NCBI RefSeq assembly: GCF_051013375.1
Contig: NZ_CP142125.1
Origin: Kordia algicida
GTDB taxonomy: Bacteria > Bacteroidota > Bacteroidia > Flavobacteriales > Flavobacteriaceae
DNA length: 64,000 bases
Strand: one strand, 5' to 3'
Positions 27,520 to 36,192 of the stretch are shown here, piece after piece. Under the pieces are notes generated by a model that did no database searches, was not told the origin of the DNA, and was given only the letters and a program-made list of their open reading frames with translations. Positions within the stretch are counted from its first letter, which is position 1, and each line of letters opens with the position of its first letter. A program made the position numbers and the translations under genes.

Positions 27520-28647
27520 TTATTGTAATTTTGACATGTATTTTACGATTTTATCACAAGCAGTTCCATCTCCATACGGATTGTGTAGTTTACTCATTTT
27601 GTGATAAGCTGATTCGTCTGTTAGTAATTTGTGTGCTTCACTGATAATTTTTTCGGTGTTTGTTCCAACCAATAAAACGGTTCCTGCGTCTACAGCTTCT
27701 GGGCGTTCTGTAGTGTCACGCATTACCAATACTGGTTTTCCTAAACTTGGTGCTTCTTCTTGCACGCCACCACTATCTGTAATGATTAAGCTCGATTTGT
27801 CCATTAACCATACAAATGCTGGATATGATAACGGATTGATGAGTTTTACATTATCAATATCAGCTAATAATTCGTATACAGGCTTTTGTACGTTTGGATT
27901 TAAGTGAACAGGATAGATGATTTGTGTATCAGGATGATCGGTTGCAATTTGCTTTAACGCTGTGCAAATATTGATAAATCCTTGTCCGTGATTTTCTCTA
28001 CGGTGTCCTGTCACTAATATCAATCGTTTAGAAGTGTCTAAAACTTCTTTTACATCTTCAATTTCTTGATCTTGAAAACCATCTGATTTTACTTTGTCTG
28101 CGCTAAAGTGCAACGCGTCAATTACGGTATTTCCTGTAATAAGTATGTTTTCGTCTGCAACATTTTCGTTGAGCAGATTTTGTTTTGAGGTTTCCGTTGG
28201 AGAGAAGTGATAGTCACAGATACTTCCTGTAACACATCTGTTGATTTCTTCTGGGAATGGCGATCTTTTGTTGAAGGTACGCAATCCTGCTTCTACATGA
28301 CATACTTTTGCTCCAGAGTAAAACGCTGCAATACTTGTTGCCATCGTCGTCGTAGTATCTCCATGAACGTATACATAATCTGGTTGAAAATCTTCCAAAA
28401 CAGGTTTTAAATTCGTGATGATATCAGCAGTTAAACCATATAGATTTTGATTAGGCTTCATTAAGTCTAAATCGTAATCGGGTGTAATTTCAAAAAATGA
28501 TAGTACCTGATCCAGCATTTCTCGGTGCTGAGCCGTGATACAAACTTTTGTTTCAAAAGTGTCTTGGTGTTTTAAAAATTCCTTTACCAAAGGCGCCATT
28601 TTGATGGCTTCTGGTCGTGTACCAAATACAATAAGGTTTTTTTTCAT
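27520..28647 (-). CDS. wecB: UDP-N-acetylglucosamine 2-epimerase (non-hydrolysing)
   Basis: 375 residues of the GT-B-like epimerase family. It interconverts UDP-GlcNAc and UDP-ManNAc. Signature stretches are FGTRPEAIKMAPLV, VHGDTTTTMATSIAAFYSGA, HVEAGLRTFNKRSPFPEEIN, TGHRRENHGQGF and DSGGVQEEAPSLGKPVLVMR. It is followed directly by wecC, giving a complete route to UDP-ManNAcA, an acidic precursor for capsule, O-antigen or enterobacterial-common-antigen-type polymers. Confidence 0.95.
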   Translation of the reverse strand: MKKNLIVFGTRPEAIKMAPLVKEFLKHQDTFETKVCITAQHREMLDQVLSFFEITPDYDLDLMKPNQNLYGLTADIITNLKPVLEDFQPDYVYVHGDTTTTMATSIAAFYSGAKVCHVEAGLRTFNKRSPFPEEINRCVTGSICDYHFSPTETSKQNLLNENVADENILITGNTVIDALHFSADKVKSDGFQDQEIEDVKEVLDTSKRLILVTGHRRENHGQGFINICTALKQIATDHPDTQIIYPVHLNPNVQKPVYELLADIDNVKLINPLSYPAFVWLMDKSSLIITDSGGVQEEAPSLGKPVLVMRDTTERPEAVDAGTVLLVGTNTEKIISEAHKLLTDESAYHKMSKLHNPYGDGTACDKIVKYMSKLQ

Positions 28648-28686
28648 CAGTTTGTTTTTACTCTTTTATATTTAATATTCTAACGG

Positions 28687-29946
28687 CTATAATCTCTCTG
28701 TCACAATTGGTTTTGGAAGGAAATTTTTCGCGTCAAAAATAATACATCCTTCTTTAAAAAAGGGAGTTACGTCAATTTTATTGAAACTTTTATGTGCAAC
28801 TGCCAAAATAATCGCTCTAGTGTCGTTGGAAATCGACGAAACTAGCTCAATATTGTATTCCTTTTTTACTTCAGAAGCATCTACGTTGTCGTCAAATACT
28901 TCCACTTCAATTCCATATTCTTCCAATTCATGCACAATGTCAATGACGCGTGTGTTTCTAATGTCAGGACAATTTTCTTTAAAAGTGATTCCCAAAATGG
29001 TCACTTTTGCACCTTTTATTAGTTTTTCTTGTTGTATCATAAGTTTTACAACGCGTTCTGCGATGTATTTGCCCATGTTGTCATTTATTTTTCTTCCTGC
29101 TAAGATAACTTGCGGAATGTATCCTACACTTTTTGCTTTGTACGTAAGATAGTATGGATCTACACCAATACAATGTCCGCCCACCAAACCTGGTGTAAAT
29201 GGCAGGAAATTCCACTTAGTTCCTGCGGCTTCTAATACTTCATGTGTATCAATACCGAGTTTCCCAAATATCAATGCCAATTCGTTTACAAACGCAATGT
29301 TGATGTCTCGCTGAGAATTTTCAATCACTTTGGCAGCTTCTGCTACTTTTATGGAAGAAGCTTTAAAGGTGCCAACGGTAATGATACTTTTATAGAGCTC
29401 ATCAATCGTATCTGCAATTTCAGGTGTGCTTCCCGAAGTTACTTTGGTAATATTGTTTACTCTGTGTTTTTTGTCTCCAGGATTGATTCTTTCAGGAGAA
29501 TATCCGCAGAAAAAATCGGTATTGAAAACCAATTTACTTTGCGCTTCCAAAATAGGCACGCAAACTTCCTCAGTACAACCTGGAAAAACCGTTGATTCAT
29601 AGATGACAATATCATTTTTGCTTAATACCGAACCAACTAAGTTAGAAGCGGCTTCTAAGGGTTTTAAGTCTGGAAATTTATGATCGGTAATTGGTGTCGG
29701 AACGGTTACAATATACACATTTGCTTGCGCGATGTCTGCTGCTTTGTTTGTGTATTGTAAAGTAGCAGCTTCTTGTAATTCGGCTTCACTAACTTCTAGC
29801 GTATGATCTTTTCCTTGCTGTAATTCTTGAATTCGCGCTTGATTGATATCAAATCCGATGACTTGAAACCCTTTTTTGCTGAATTCAACCGCAAGCGGTA
29901 ATCCAACATATCCTAAACCTATTATGGAAATTACCTTATTTGTCAT
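28687..29946 (-). CDS. UDP-N-acetylhexosamine 6-dehydrogenase (TviB/WbpO type)
   Basis: 419 residues, a second nucleotide-sugar dehydrogenase, distinct from WecC. It has IIGLGYVGLPLAVEFSKKG at the N-terminus, YESTVFPGCTEEVCVPILE and FCGYSPERINPGDKKHRV in the middle and the catalytic cysteine in FTPGLVGGHCIGVDPYYLTY. These are the marks of the TviB/WbpO group, which makes UDP-GlcNAcA or UDP-GalNAcA. The next upstream gene overlaps by 11 bases and is a TviC/WbpP-like 4-epimerase, so the pair parallels Vi-antigen precursor synthesis. The exact epimer cannot be told. Confidence 0.92.
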   Translation of the reverse strand: MTNKVISIIGLGYVGLPLAVEFSKKGFQVIGFDINQARIQELQQGKDHTLEVSEAELQEAATLQYTNKAADIAQANVYIVTVPTPITDHKFPDLKPLEAASNLVGSVLSKNDIVIYESTVFPGCTEEVCVPILEAQSKLVFNTDFFCGYSPERINPGDKKHRVNNITKVTSGSTPEIADTIDELYKSIITVGTFKASSIKVAEAAKVIENSQRDINIAFVNELALIFGKLGIDTHEVLEAAGTKWNFLPFTPGLVGGHCIGVDPYYLTYKAKSVGYIPQVILAGRKINDNMGKYIAERVVKLMIQQEKLIKGAKVTILGITFKENCPDIRNTRVIDIVHELEEYGIEVEVFDDNVDASEVKKEYNIELVSSISNDTRAIILAVAHKSFNKIDVTPFFKEGCIIFDAKNFLPKPIVTERL

Positions 29947-30931
29947 TTGTTTCCGACTGCTTTTTAAAAAAGTCGTACGTAATGCTTAATCCATCGCGTA
30001 CGGTATATTTAGGATTGTATTGTAATAATTTTTTTGCTTTTGAAATGTCGGCTAATGAATCACGAACATCACCAATACGGCTTTCTCCATAAGAAGCTTC
30101 CGTAGTACTTTGTGTAATTTCTTTGATGTTGTTCCACAAATCGTTTACACTGATGCGATCGCCCACAGCTACATTGAACACTTCATGTTTTGTAATTTCT
30201 GCAAAAAGTGACTTTATATTTGCCTGCACTACATTTTCGACAAAAGTAAAATCTCTTGTTTGATTTCCATCTCCATTGATTGTTACTTTTGTGTTATGTA
30301 TTCCAGCATTGAAAAATAGCGGAATTACTGCCGCATATGCACCTTTTACGTTTTGTTTTGGTCCAAAAACGTTGAAATAGCGCAAACCAACTGAATGAAA
30401 ATCAAAATGTTTGGAAATGTTGTCAGCGTACAATTCGTTTACATATTTGGTAATAGCGTACGGAGATAATGGATTTCCAATAATGTCTTCTTGTTTTGGT
30501 AATGCTTTGCTATCGCCATATGTGCTCGAAGAAGCTGCGTATACCATTCGTTTTACGCCAGCATCGCGCGAAGCGACCAACATGTTTAAGAAACCTGAAA
30601 TGTTTACGGCATTGGTTGAAATAGGATCGTTAAATGATCTTGGTACCGAACCCAATGCTGCTTGATGTAATACAAAGTCCATTTCGCTAACGGCAGTTTT
30701 GCATGTTTCTACATCTCTGATATCACCTAGTATGAATTCGAAATTTGGATGTGATTCAAATTCCTCAATATTGTGTTTGAAACCTGTAGATAAATTGTCT
30801 AATACACGTACTTTTTTGGCGTTGTGCTTTAGTAAATATGCTACTAAATTTGATCCTATAAATCCTGCGCCGCCAGTAATTAGAAAACTGTATTTTTCTA
30901 AAGGTTCGTGATGATATGCTTCTTGGTACAT
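29936..30931 (-). CDS. UDP-N-acetylhexosamine 4-epimerase (TviC/WbpP type)
   Basis: 331 residues from the ATG at 30931; an in-frame start at 30973 would only add an odd hydrophobic tail. It is an extended SDR: LITGGAGFIGSNLVAYLL for NAD, the Tyr-Lys pair in YAITKYVNE, and the WbpP/TviC-typical HQAALGSVPRSFNDP and YFNVFGPKQN. It epimerises C4 of UDP-GlcNAc/GlcNAcA to the galacto form. It is the first gene after the nested hairpin at 30995-31029. The TAGTTTTG (plus-strand CAAAACTA, 30949-30956) is a possible -7 element just ahead of it. Confidence 0.92.
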   Translation of the reverse strand: MYQEAYHHEPLEKYSFLITGGAGFIGSNLVAYLLKHNAKKVRVLDNLSTGFKHNIEEFESHPNFEFILGDIRDVETCKTAVSEMDFVLHQAALGSVPRSFNDPISTNAVNISGFLNMLVASRDAGVKRMVYAASSSTYGDSKALPKQEDIIGNPLSPYAITKYVNELYADNISKHFDFHSVGLRYFNVFGPKQNVKGAYAAVIPLFFNAGIHNTKVTINGDGNQTRDFTFVENVVQANIKSLFAEITKHEVFNVAVGDRISVNDLWNNIKEITQSTTEASYGESRIGDVRDSLADISKAKKLLQYNPKYTVRDGLSITYDFFKKQSETNDK

Positions 30932-30994
30932 AGTGCTATTATTCGCTGCAAAACTAGCTATAAATTTTAACACTAGGAAATTATTGACTTTTCT

Positions 30995-31029
30995 GGGGAA
31001 ATACCCTTTTTTATAAGGGTTTTATCCCC
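30995..31029 (-). terminator. Nested palindrome between cysQ and the TviC-type gene
   Basis: GGGGA (30995-30999) pairs with TCCCC (31025-31029), and inside it ACCCTT (31003-31008) pairs with AAGGGT (31015-31020). It could be a terminator for the rml-cysQ transcript, but the T-run after it is short, so a regulatory or processing role is also possible. Confidence 0.5.
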
Positions 31030-31036
31030 TTATTTT

Positions 31037-31834
31037 TCATCCTACTTTTCGAACAAGAAACCACGGATTTAGTAGATTTTCCTTGTTGTATTTTAGTGGT
31101 TTGTTCGTTTCTAAAGAATATACTTCGAGTCCAACAGCTTTGCAAATAGCGTGTCCTGCTGCGGTATCCCATTCCATTGTTGGCGCGTATCGCGGATAGA
31201 AAGACGCTTTTCCTTCAGCCATGAGACAGAATTTTAAGGAACTTCCTGCTTTGATGAGGTTGACTTCTTTTCCTTCAGTTTCTAGCGTATCAATTAAGTC
31301 CAATACTTTTTGGTTGGTGTACGAGTGACTTGACGTTAGTGTAATGGCATCAGTTTCAGAAGCAGCCGTAATTTCTTTGGCATTTTTCAACGAATCATAA
31401 GTGATATTGTGTGCTTCTAAATTGAGTTTGAACGATTTTTTTTCCGCCGTAATGGCAAAATAAACCGATTTTTCTGCTGGAATGTAAATGACGCCCAAAA
31501 GTGGCTTTCCATTTTCTACTAAGGCAATATTTACGGTAAATTCTCCATTTCGTTTGATGAATTCTTTGGTTCCATCAAGCGGATCAACAATCCAGCATTG
31601 TTCCCAGTTTTTACGAATGTCAAAGTGTGCGTGCTCGCCTTCTTCACTTAATACAGGAATGTTGGTACTTTGTAAAGCATTTTGAATGTACAGATCAGCT
31701 TTTTTGTCAGCAATAGTTACTGGCGAATCGTCAGCTTTTGTTTCAACAGCTACAATTTGATTTTCATAGATATCCATAATAATTGCGCCCGCGTTTACCG
31801 CAGCTTCAATGGCGTTGTATAGATATTCTTTCAT
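31037..31834 (-). CDS. cysQ: 3'(2'),5'-bisphosphate nucleotidase CysQ
   Basis: 265 residues from the ATG at 31834. It belongs to the inositol-monophosphatase-like phosphatases: metal ligands in LSEEGEHA and VDPLDGTKEFIKRNGEFTVN, and the C-terminal PTMEWDTAAGHAI. It removes the 3' phosphate of PAP, recycling it to AMP, in sulfate metabolism. It sits 4 bases behind rmlD, in the polysaccharide transcription unit rather than with sulfate genes; this suggests, but does not prove, that a sulfated product or PAPS-dependent step is linked to the polymer. Confidence 0.9.
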   Translation of the reverse strand: MKEYLYNAIEAAVNAGAIIMDIYENQIVAVETKADDSPVTIADKKADLYIQNALQSTNIPVLSEEGEHAHFDIRKNWEQCWIVDPLDGTKEFIKRNGEFTVNIALVENGKPLLGVIYIPAEKSVYFAITAEKKSFKLNLEAHNITYDSLKNAKEITAASETDAITLTSSHSYTNQKVLDLIDTLETEGKEVNLIKAGSSLKFCLMAEGKASFYPRYAPTMEWDTAAGHAICKAVGLEVYSLETNKPLKYNKENLLNPWFLVRKVG

Positions 31835-31838
31835 CAAT

Positions 31839-32693
31839 TTAGTTGTGATTTTTCATGAGTTGTTGCAAACTTTCTTGCCAAGAAATTGTTTGTATAATAT
31901 TGCGTACTTTCGTTTTGTCGAGCACACTATATACTGGTCGAGCAGCTTTTGTTTTGTAACTAGCAATGGGTTTTAAGGAAGGTTTTTCCGCTTCAGCGAG
32001 ATTTAAATTTTGAATAATTTCTTTCGTAAAATCGTACCAAGTGGCTTCACCTTCATTGCTAAAGTGATATATTCCGTAGTTTTTGTTTTCTGTATTGATG
32101 ATTTCTACAATCAATTCTGCCAGATCGTTAGCGTTTGTTGGTGTTCCTTTTTGCTCGGTTGTGATCGTAAGATTTGCTTTTTCTTCAGCTTTTCGCAAGA
32201 TGGTTTTGTAGAAATTTTTTCCAAATTCAGCATATAACCAAGACGTACGAATGATGAAATAGTTATTAAATATTTCTTGAATGTTTTGTTCGCCTTTTAG
32301 TTTTGATGCTCCGTAAACACTTATCGGATTGGTTGTATCTGTTTCTACATACGGCGTTTTTTTCGTTCCATCAAAAACATAATCTGTAGATATATGAATG
32401 AGCGTTACATTATTTTCAGCACATGCTTCTGCCAAATACTTCGCTGCTTCTGCATTGACCAAATAGGCTTTTTCTTCTTCGCTTTCTGCTAATTCTACAT
32501 TCGTATACGCGGCACAATTTACACAGTAATCAAAATCGTGATTGGAAAAGTAATCGTTTACAGCTTTTACATTTGTAATGTCTAAGTCACGTGACGATTT
32601 GAAATGAAAATTGATTTTTGCGTGTTGTGGTTGTATTTTTTGAATACATTGTCCTAATTGACCATTTGCGCCAGTTACTAAAACCGTTTTCAT
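31839..32693 (-). CDS. rmlD: dTDP-4-dehydrorhamnose reductase
   Basis: 284 residues, the last step to dTDP-L-rhamnose (NAD(P)H reduction of the 4-keto group). It has VTGANGQLGQCIQ, STDYVFDGTKKTPY and the YGASKLKGEQN Tyr-Lys pair of this SDR subgroup. Its ATG overlaps the rmlC stop in ATGA (32690-32693). Confidence 0.94.
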   Translation of the reverse strand: MKTVLVTGANGQLGQCIQKIQPQHAKINFHFKSSRDLDITNVKAVNDYFSNHDFDYCVNCAAYTNVELAESEEEKAYLVNAEAAKYLAEACAENNVTLIHISTDYVFDGTKKTPYVETDTTNPISVYGASKLKGEQNIQEIFNNYFIIRTSWLYAEFGKNFYKTILRKAEEKANLTITTEQKGTPTNANDLAELIVEIINTENKNYGIYHFSNEGEATWYDFTKEIIQNLNLAEAEKPSLKPIASYKTKAARPVYSVLDKTKVRNIIQTISWQESLQQLMKNHN

Positions 32694-33223
32694 AGCGATA
32701 ATGATTTCAGGTTTGGAAGTAATTTGTCTTTGTCAGATAGGATGATTTCATCTTCGTTGAGCATCCAATCAATAGCAATTTCAGGATCGTTGTATATGAT
32801 TCCAGATTCGGCGTCTTTATTGTAAAAGTTGTCACATTTGTATGCAAAAATGGTATCGTCTTGCAATACAGCAAAACCGTGTGCAAATCCTCTAGGAACA
32901 AATAGTTGCTTGTTGTTTTCTGCATTTAGAATGATGGAAAAATGCTGTCCAAAGGTTTCAGAATTTGGTCGTACATCAACAGCGACATCTAATACTTCAC
33001 CACGAATGACGCGTACTAGTTTTGCTTGTGCATGTTCACCAGTTTGAAAGTGCAATCCGCGCAACACACCTTTTTGCGAAACAGATTGATTGTCTTGTAC
33101 AAAGTGTACATCGGCTGGAAATTTTTGTTCGTTGTAACTTTCCATAAAGCTTCCTCTAGCATCTCCAAATACTTGAGGTTCTATGACAAAACAGCCTGCT
33201 AATGGTGTGTGAGTAATGTTCAA
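32690..33223 (-). CDS. rmlC: dTDP-4-dehydrorhamnose 3,5-epimerase
   Basis: 177 residues, a cupin. FQTGEHAQAKLVRVIRGEVL with GLHFQ carries the catalytic His, and FVPRGFAHGFAVLQDD is the conserved core. It epimerises C3 and C5 of dTDP-4-keto-6-deoxyglucose. It overlaps rmlD by 4 bases and follows rmlA by 10. Confidence 0.95.
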   Translation of the reverse strand: MNITHTPLAGCFVIEPQVFGDARGSFMESYNEQKFPADVHFVQDNQSVSQKGVLRGLHFQTGEHAQAKLVRVIRGEVLDVAVDVRPNSETFGQHFSIILNAENNKQLFVPRGFAHGFAVLQDDTIFAYKCDNFYNKDAESGIIYNDPEIAIDWMLNEDEIILSDKDKLLPNLKSLSL

Positions 33224-33233
33224 GACGTTGTTT

Positions 33234-34091
33234 TTATTGTATTTCTAAGAGATGTTTTCCGTAACCACTTTTTAGTAATGGTTGCGCCAATTCATCTAGT
33301 TGTTTTTTGCTAATAAATCCCATTCGGTATGCGGCTTCTTCTATGGCTCCAATTTTGAGTCCTTGGCGTTCTTCAATGACTTGTACAAATTGTGAAGCTT
33401 GCATTAATGAGTTGAATGTTCCTGTGTCTAGCCAAGCCGTTCCTCTGTCGAGAATGCTTACGCTTAGTTTTCCTTTTTCTAAGTATACACGATTTACATC
33501 GGTAATTTCGAGTTCGCCACGACCACTTGGTTTGATGTTTTTGGCAATTTCTACGACTTCATTGTCATAGAAATAGATGCCTGGAACAGCGTAGTTTGAT
33601 TTTGGATGCTCAGGTTTTTCTTCTATAGAAATAGCATTGCCGTCATTGTCAAATTCTACCACTCCGTAACGTTCTGGATCGTGTACGTGATATGCGTAAA
33701 TGATGCCGCCTTCTGGATTGTTGTTTGCTTGAAGCAAGTTTGCCAAGCCAGATCCGTAGAAAATATTATCACCCAAAATTAATGCGACTTTATCTTTCCC
33801 AATGAATTTTTCACCAATGATAAAAGCTTCTGCCAATCCGTTTGGATTTTCTTGTACTTCATAGTGAAATTCGCAACCAAACTTTTTTCCGTCGCCTAGT
33901 AGTTTTTGAAAAAGTGGTAAGTCTTGCGGCGTGGAAATGATGAGTATTTCACGAATTCCTGCGCTTATGAGTGTAGAAACAGGATAGTATATCATCGGTT
34001 TGTCGTATACAGGCATGAGTTGCTTGCTTACTGCGAGTGTAAGTGGATGCAATCGTGTTCCTGATCCGCCGGCTAATACTATTCCCTTCAT
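33234..34091 (-). CDS. rmlA: Glucose-1-phosphate thymidylyltransferase
   Basis: 285 residues from the ATG at 34091 (MKGIVLAGGSGTRLHPLT), the normal start; an upstream in-frame ATG at 34133 lies inside rmlB. It makes dTDP-glucose from glucose-1-phosphate and dTTP. The nucleotide signature GGSGTRLHPLT and the PVYDKPMIYYPVSTLISAGI stretch are complete, as is the C-terminal AEEAAYRMGFI-like region (EEAAYRMGFIS). Length matches the short RmlA class. Confidence 0.95.
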   Translation of the reverse strand: MKGIVLAGGSGTRLHPLTLAVSKQLMPVYDKPMIYYPVSTLISAGIREILIISTPQDLPLFQKLLGDGKKFGCEFHYEVQENPNGLAEAFIIGEKFIGKDKVALILGDNIFYGSGLANLLQANNNPEGGIIYAYHVHDPERYGVVEFDNDGNAISIEEKPEHPKSNYAVPGIYFYDNEVVEIAKNIKPSGRGELEITDVNRVYLEKGKLSVSILDRGTAWLDTGTFNSLMQASQFVQVIEERQGLKIGAIEEAAYRMGFISKKQLDELAQPLLKSGYGKHLLEIQ

Positions 34092-34098
34092 TTTTATA

Positions 34099-35118
34099 TT
34101 ATTTTGTGTTGTATTTTTCCAAATACCATTCAATCGTTTTTAAAATGCCCGATTCAAAGTTTTCTGCGGCTTTCCAACCGAGTTCATTTTCTATTTTACT
34201 TGCATCGATAGCGTAGCGAAAATCGTGCCCTGGTCGGTCTTTTACAAAGGTAATTTGTGCTTTGTAAGATGCTTCTTTTGGTTGTAATTTGTCTAGCAAT
34301 TCGCAAATTGTATTGGCAATATAAACGTTGTTACGCTCGTTTCTACCACCAATATTATAGGTTTCACCAGCTTTTCCGTTTTGATATACCAAGTGGATTC
34401 CTTTGCAGTGATCTAATACGTATAACCAATCGCGAATGTTGGTTCCATCTCCATAAATTGGAATGTTTTCACCAGAAATTGCTTTTCGGATGATGGTCGG
34501 AATCAATTTTTCATCATGCTGTTTGGGTCCGTAATTGTTAGAACAATTTGTTGTTACCACATTCATTCCATAGGTGTGAAAGTAACTGCGCACGATAAAG
34601 TCTGACGATGCTTTTGATGCGCTGTACGGACTGTTTGGAGCGTAGGATGTGTTTTCTGTAAATAATCCTGTTTCGCCTAGCGTTCCGTATACTTCATCTG
34701 TTGATATGTGATGAAAACGGCAAGTATCACAATCTTCTTTTACCTGATTCGGTCCATCCATCCATGCTTTTTTGGCAACATCAAGCAAGTTGAATGTTCC
34801 AAAGATATTGGTTTGTATAAACGCATCTGGATTTTTGATAGAGTTGTCTACGTGTGATTCTGCCGCAAAGTGAATGACCGCTTTAAATTCATATTTCTCA
34901 AACAGTTCTTCTAGTAGCGTTCTATTACAGATGTCACCTTCTACAAAGTTGTAATTTTTATGATTGCGTATTTCTGCAAGATTTTCTTGATCTCCTGCAT
35001 AGGTAAGCTTGTCAATGTTTACAACCGTAGTATCTTGGTGTTGTTCTAAGAAATACGGAATATAGTTCGAACCTATAAATCCTGCTCCTCCTGTAATAAG
35101 TACCGCGTTTTTAGGCAT
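34099..35118 (-). CDS. rmlB: dTDP-glucose 4,6-dehydratase
   Basis: 339 residues, extended SDR. It has LITGGAGFIGSNYIPYFL, HFAAESHVDNSIKNPDAF, STDEVYGTLGETG and the YSASKASSDFIVRSYFHTYG catalytic Tyr-Lys stretch. It converts dTDP-glucose to dTDP-4-keto-6-deoxyglucose. Its ATG lies within the last 8 bases of the Wzz-like gene. With rmlA, rmlC and rmlD (order B-A-C-D) it gives a complete dTDP-L-rhamnose route. Confidence 0.95.
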   Translation of the reverse strand: MPKNAVLITGGAGFIGSNYIPYFLEQHQDTTVVNIDKLTYAGDQENLAEIRNHKNYNFVEGDICNRTLLEELFEKYEFKAVIHFAAESHVDNSIKNPDAFIQTNIFGTFNLLDVAKKAWMDGPNQVKEDCDTCRFHHISTDEVYGTLGETGLFTENTSYAPNSPYSASKASSDFIVRSYFHTYGMNVVTTNCSNNYGPKQHDEKLIPTIIRKAISGENIPIYGDGTNIRDWLYVLDHCKGIHLVYQNGKAGETYNIGGRNERNNVYIANTICELLDKLQPKEASYKAQITFVKDRPGHDFRYAIDASKIENELGWKAAENFESGILKTIEWYLEKYNTK

Positions 35119-36187
35119 TTAATCGTTTATTTTCTGCGTAAGTGTTTAAGTATTTGTTGAGTTCTCTTAGTAGAATAAACACTAATAAAATGGATAGTGT
35201 TAGAATTGGTATTCTGAACAAGTTGCTTTCGTAAAAGTTTTTGATTTTTGCTCCATCAGAGAAATCACTTAATACGTTGATTGTTTTTTGTTGGAATTCT
35301 TTTTGTTCAGCAATTTGTAATAAACGAGCAGAGATTTTTTCATCTAAACTGAAAAGTTCTAATTCACTTGTTTTTACCGTTGATGAAGACATTTGAATTT
35401 GTGTTTGTGCCTGACTCGTTTTACGAGCTTCACTTTTAATGGCTTCATTATACACGCCACGAAGTGTATCAATAGTACTCAAACGTTTCTTTAAAGCTTC
35501 TTCTTCAGCTATTAAGTTTTTAAGTTTAATAGCTTTTTGCTTTTGAATGTATTCGTTTTCTACGTTAATAGAAATGAGTTTTTCTTGTAAGAGTTTGAAA
35601 ACATTTTTTTTACCTGAGGCAACTCCAATTTCGTGAGTTCCAAAGGTTAATGGATCTACACTCTTTTTGAATTTTTCAAAATCCATTTTGTCGTATACAT
35701 TGATACTATCCGTTTCCTTCATAAACTTGTCATATGCTTTTAGCATGTCTATTTCAGATACTTTCGGTTCAATAAATATGCCTCTTAGGTTTCCTGCTTG
35801 CTCGTCATTGATACCAAAGAGATCTTTGAGCTTCATGGTATCTCCTTGCTGAACCAATCCGTTGTAGTATTTGATGTTTGAATATAATTGTCTGGCACTT
35901 CCAAAGTTGGTTTGTACTGTCATATTAGAACCATATACTATAGGTTGTCTGGAATCAAGAAACCATCCAATAGCAACACTTAGTATTCCTACAATGACAA
36001 ATTTTATAATATGAACTCTAACAATGATTAAAGCCTTTATAATTAGGTCGAGAATAAATAAAAATGTATTTCTCAAAAAGGCAAAGAATCGGTTCATTGC
36101 CCTACCTATCATTCTAAACAAATCTCCTAAGTCTACTTCTGTAGATTTTTCAGTTGGTGGAGGAGTATTCTGAATATTTTCACTCAT
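35111..36187 (-). CDS. Wzz-like polysaccharide co-polymerase / chain-length regulator
   Basis: 358 residues. An acidic N-terminal tail of about 45 residues comes before the first hydrophobic region (about 45-80), then a long periplasmic, helix-rich part (about 90-320) and a C-terminal span with a proline near its start (RIPILTLSILLVFILLREL, about 325-345). This topology is that of Wzz-type regulators. There is no cytoplasmic BY-kinase domain. Unlike short enterobacterial Wzz, the N-terminal tail is long and has two hydrophobic stretches. It overlaps rmlB by 8 bases. Function is inferred from topology and context; sequence motifs are weak. Confidence 0.72.
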   Translation of the reverse strand: MSENIQNTPPPTEKSTEVDLGDLFRMIGRAMNRFFAFLRNTFLFILDLIIKALIIVRVHIIKFVIVGILSVAIGWFLDSRQPIVYGSNMTVQTNFGSARQLYSNIKYYNGLVQQGDTMKLKDLFGINDEQAGNLRGIFIEPKVSEIDMLKAYDKFMKETDSINVYDKMDFEKFKKSVDPLTFGTHEIGVASGKKNVFKLLQEKLISINVENEYIQKQKAIKLKNLIAEEEALKKRLSTIDTLRGVYNEAIKSEARKTSQAQTQIQMSSSTVKTSELELFSLDEKISARLLQIAEQKEFQQKTINVLSDFSDGAKIKNFYESNLFRIPILTLSILLVFILLRELNKYLNTYAENKRLNA

Positions 36188-36192
36188 ATTCT

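Noticed and set aside
35050..35080. TTCGAACCT resembling a tRNA T-loop
   Set aside because: It lies inside rmlB codons and no cloverleaf can be formed around it.
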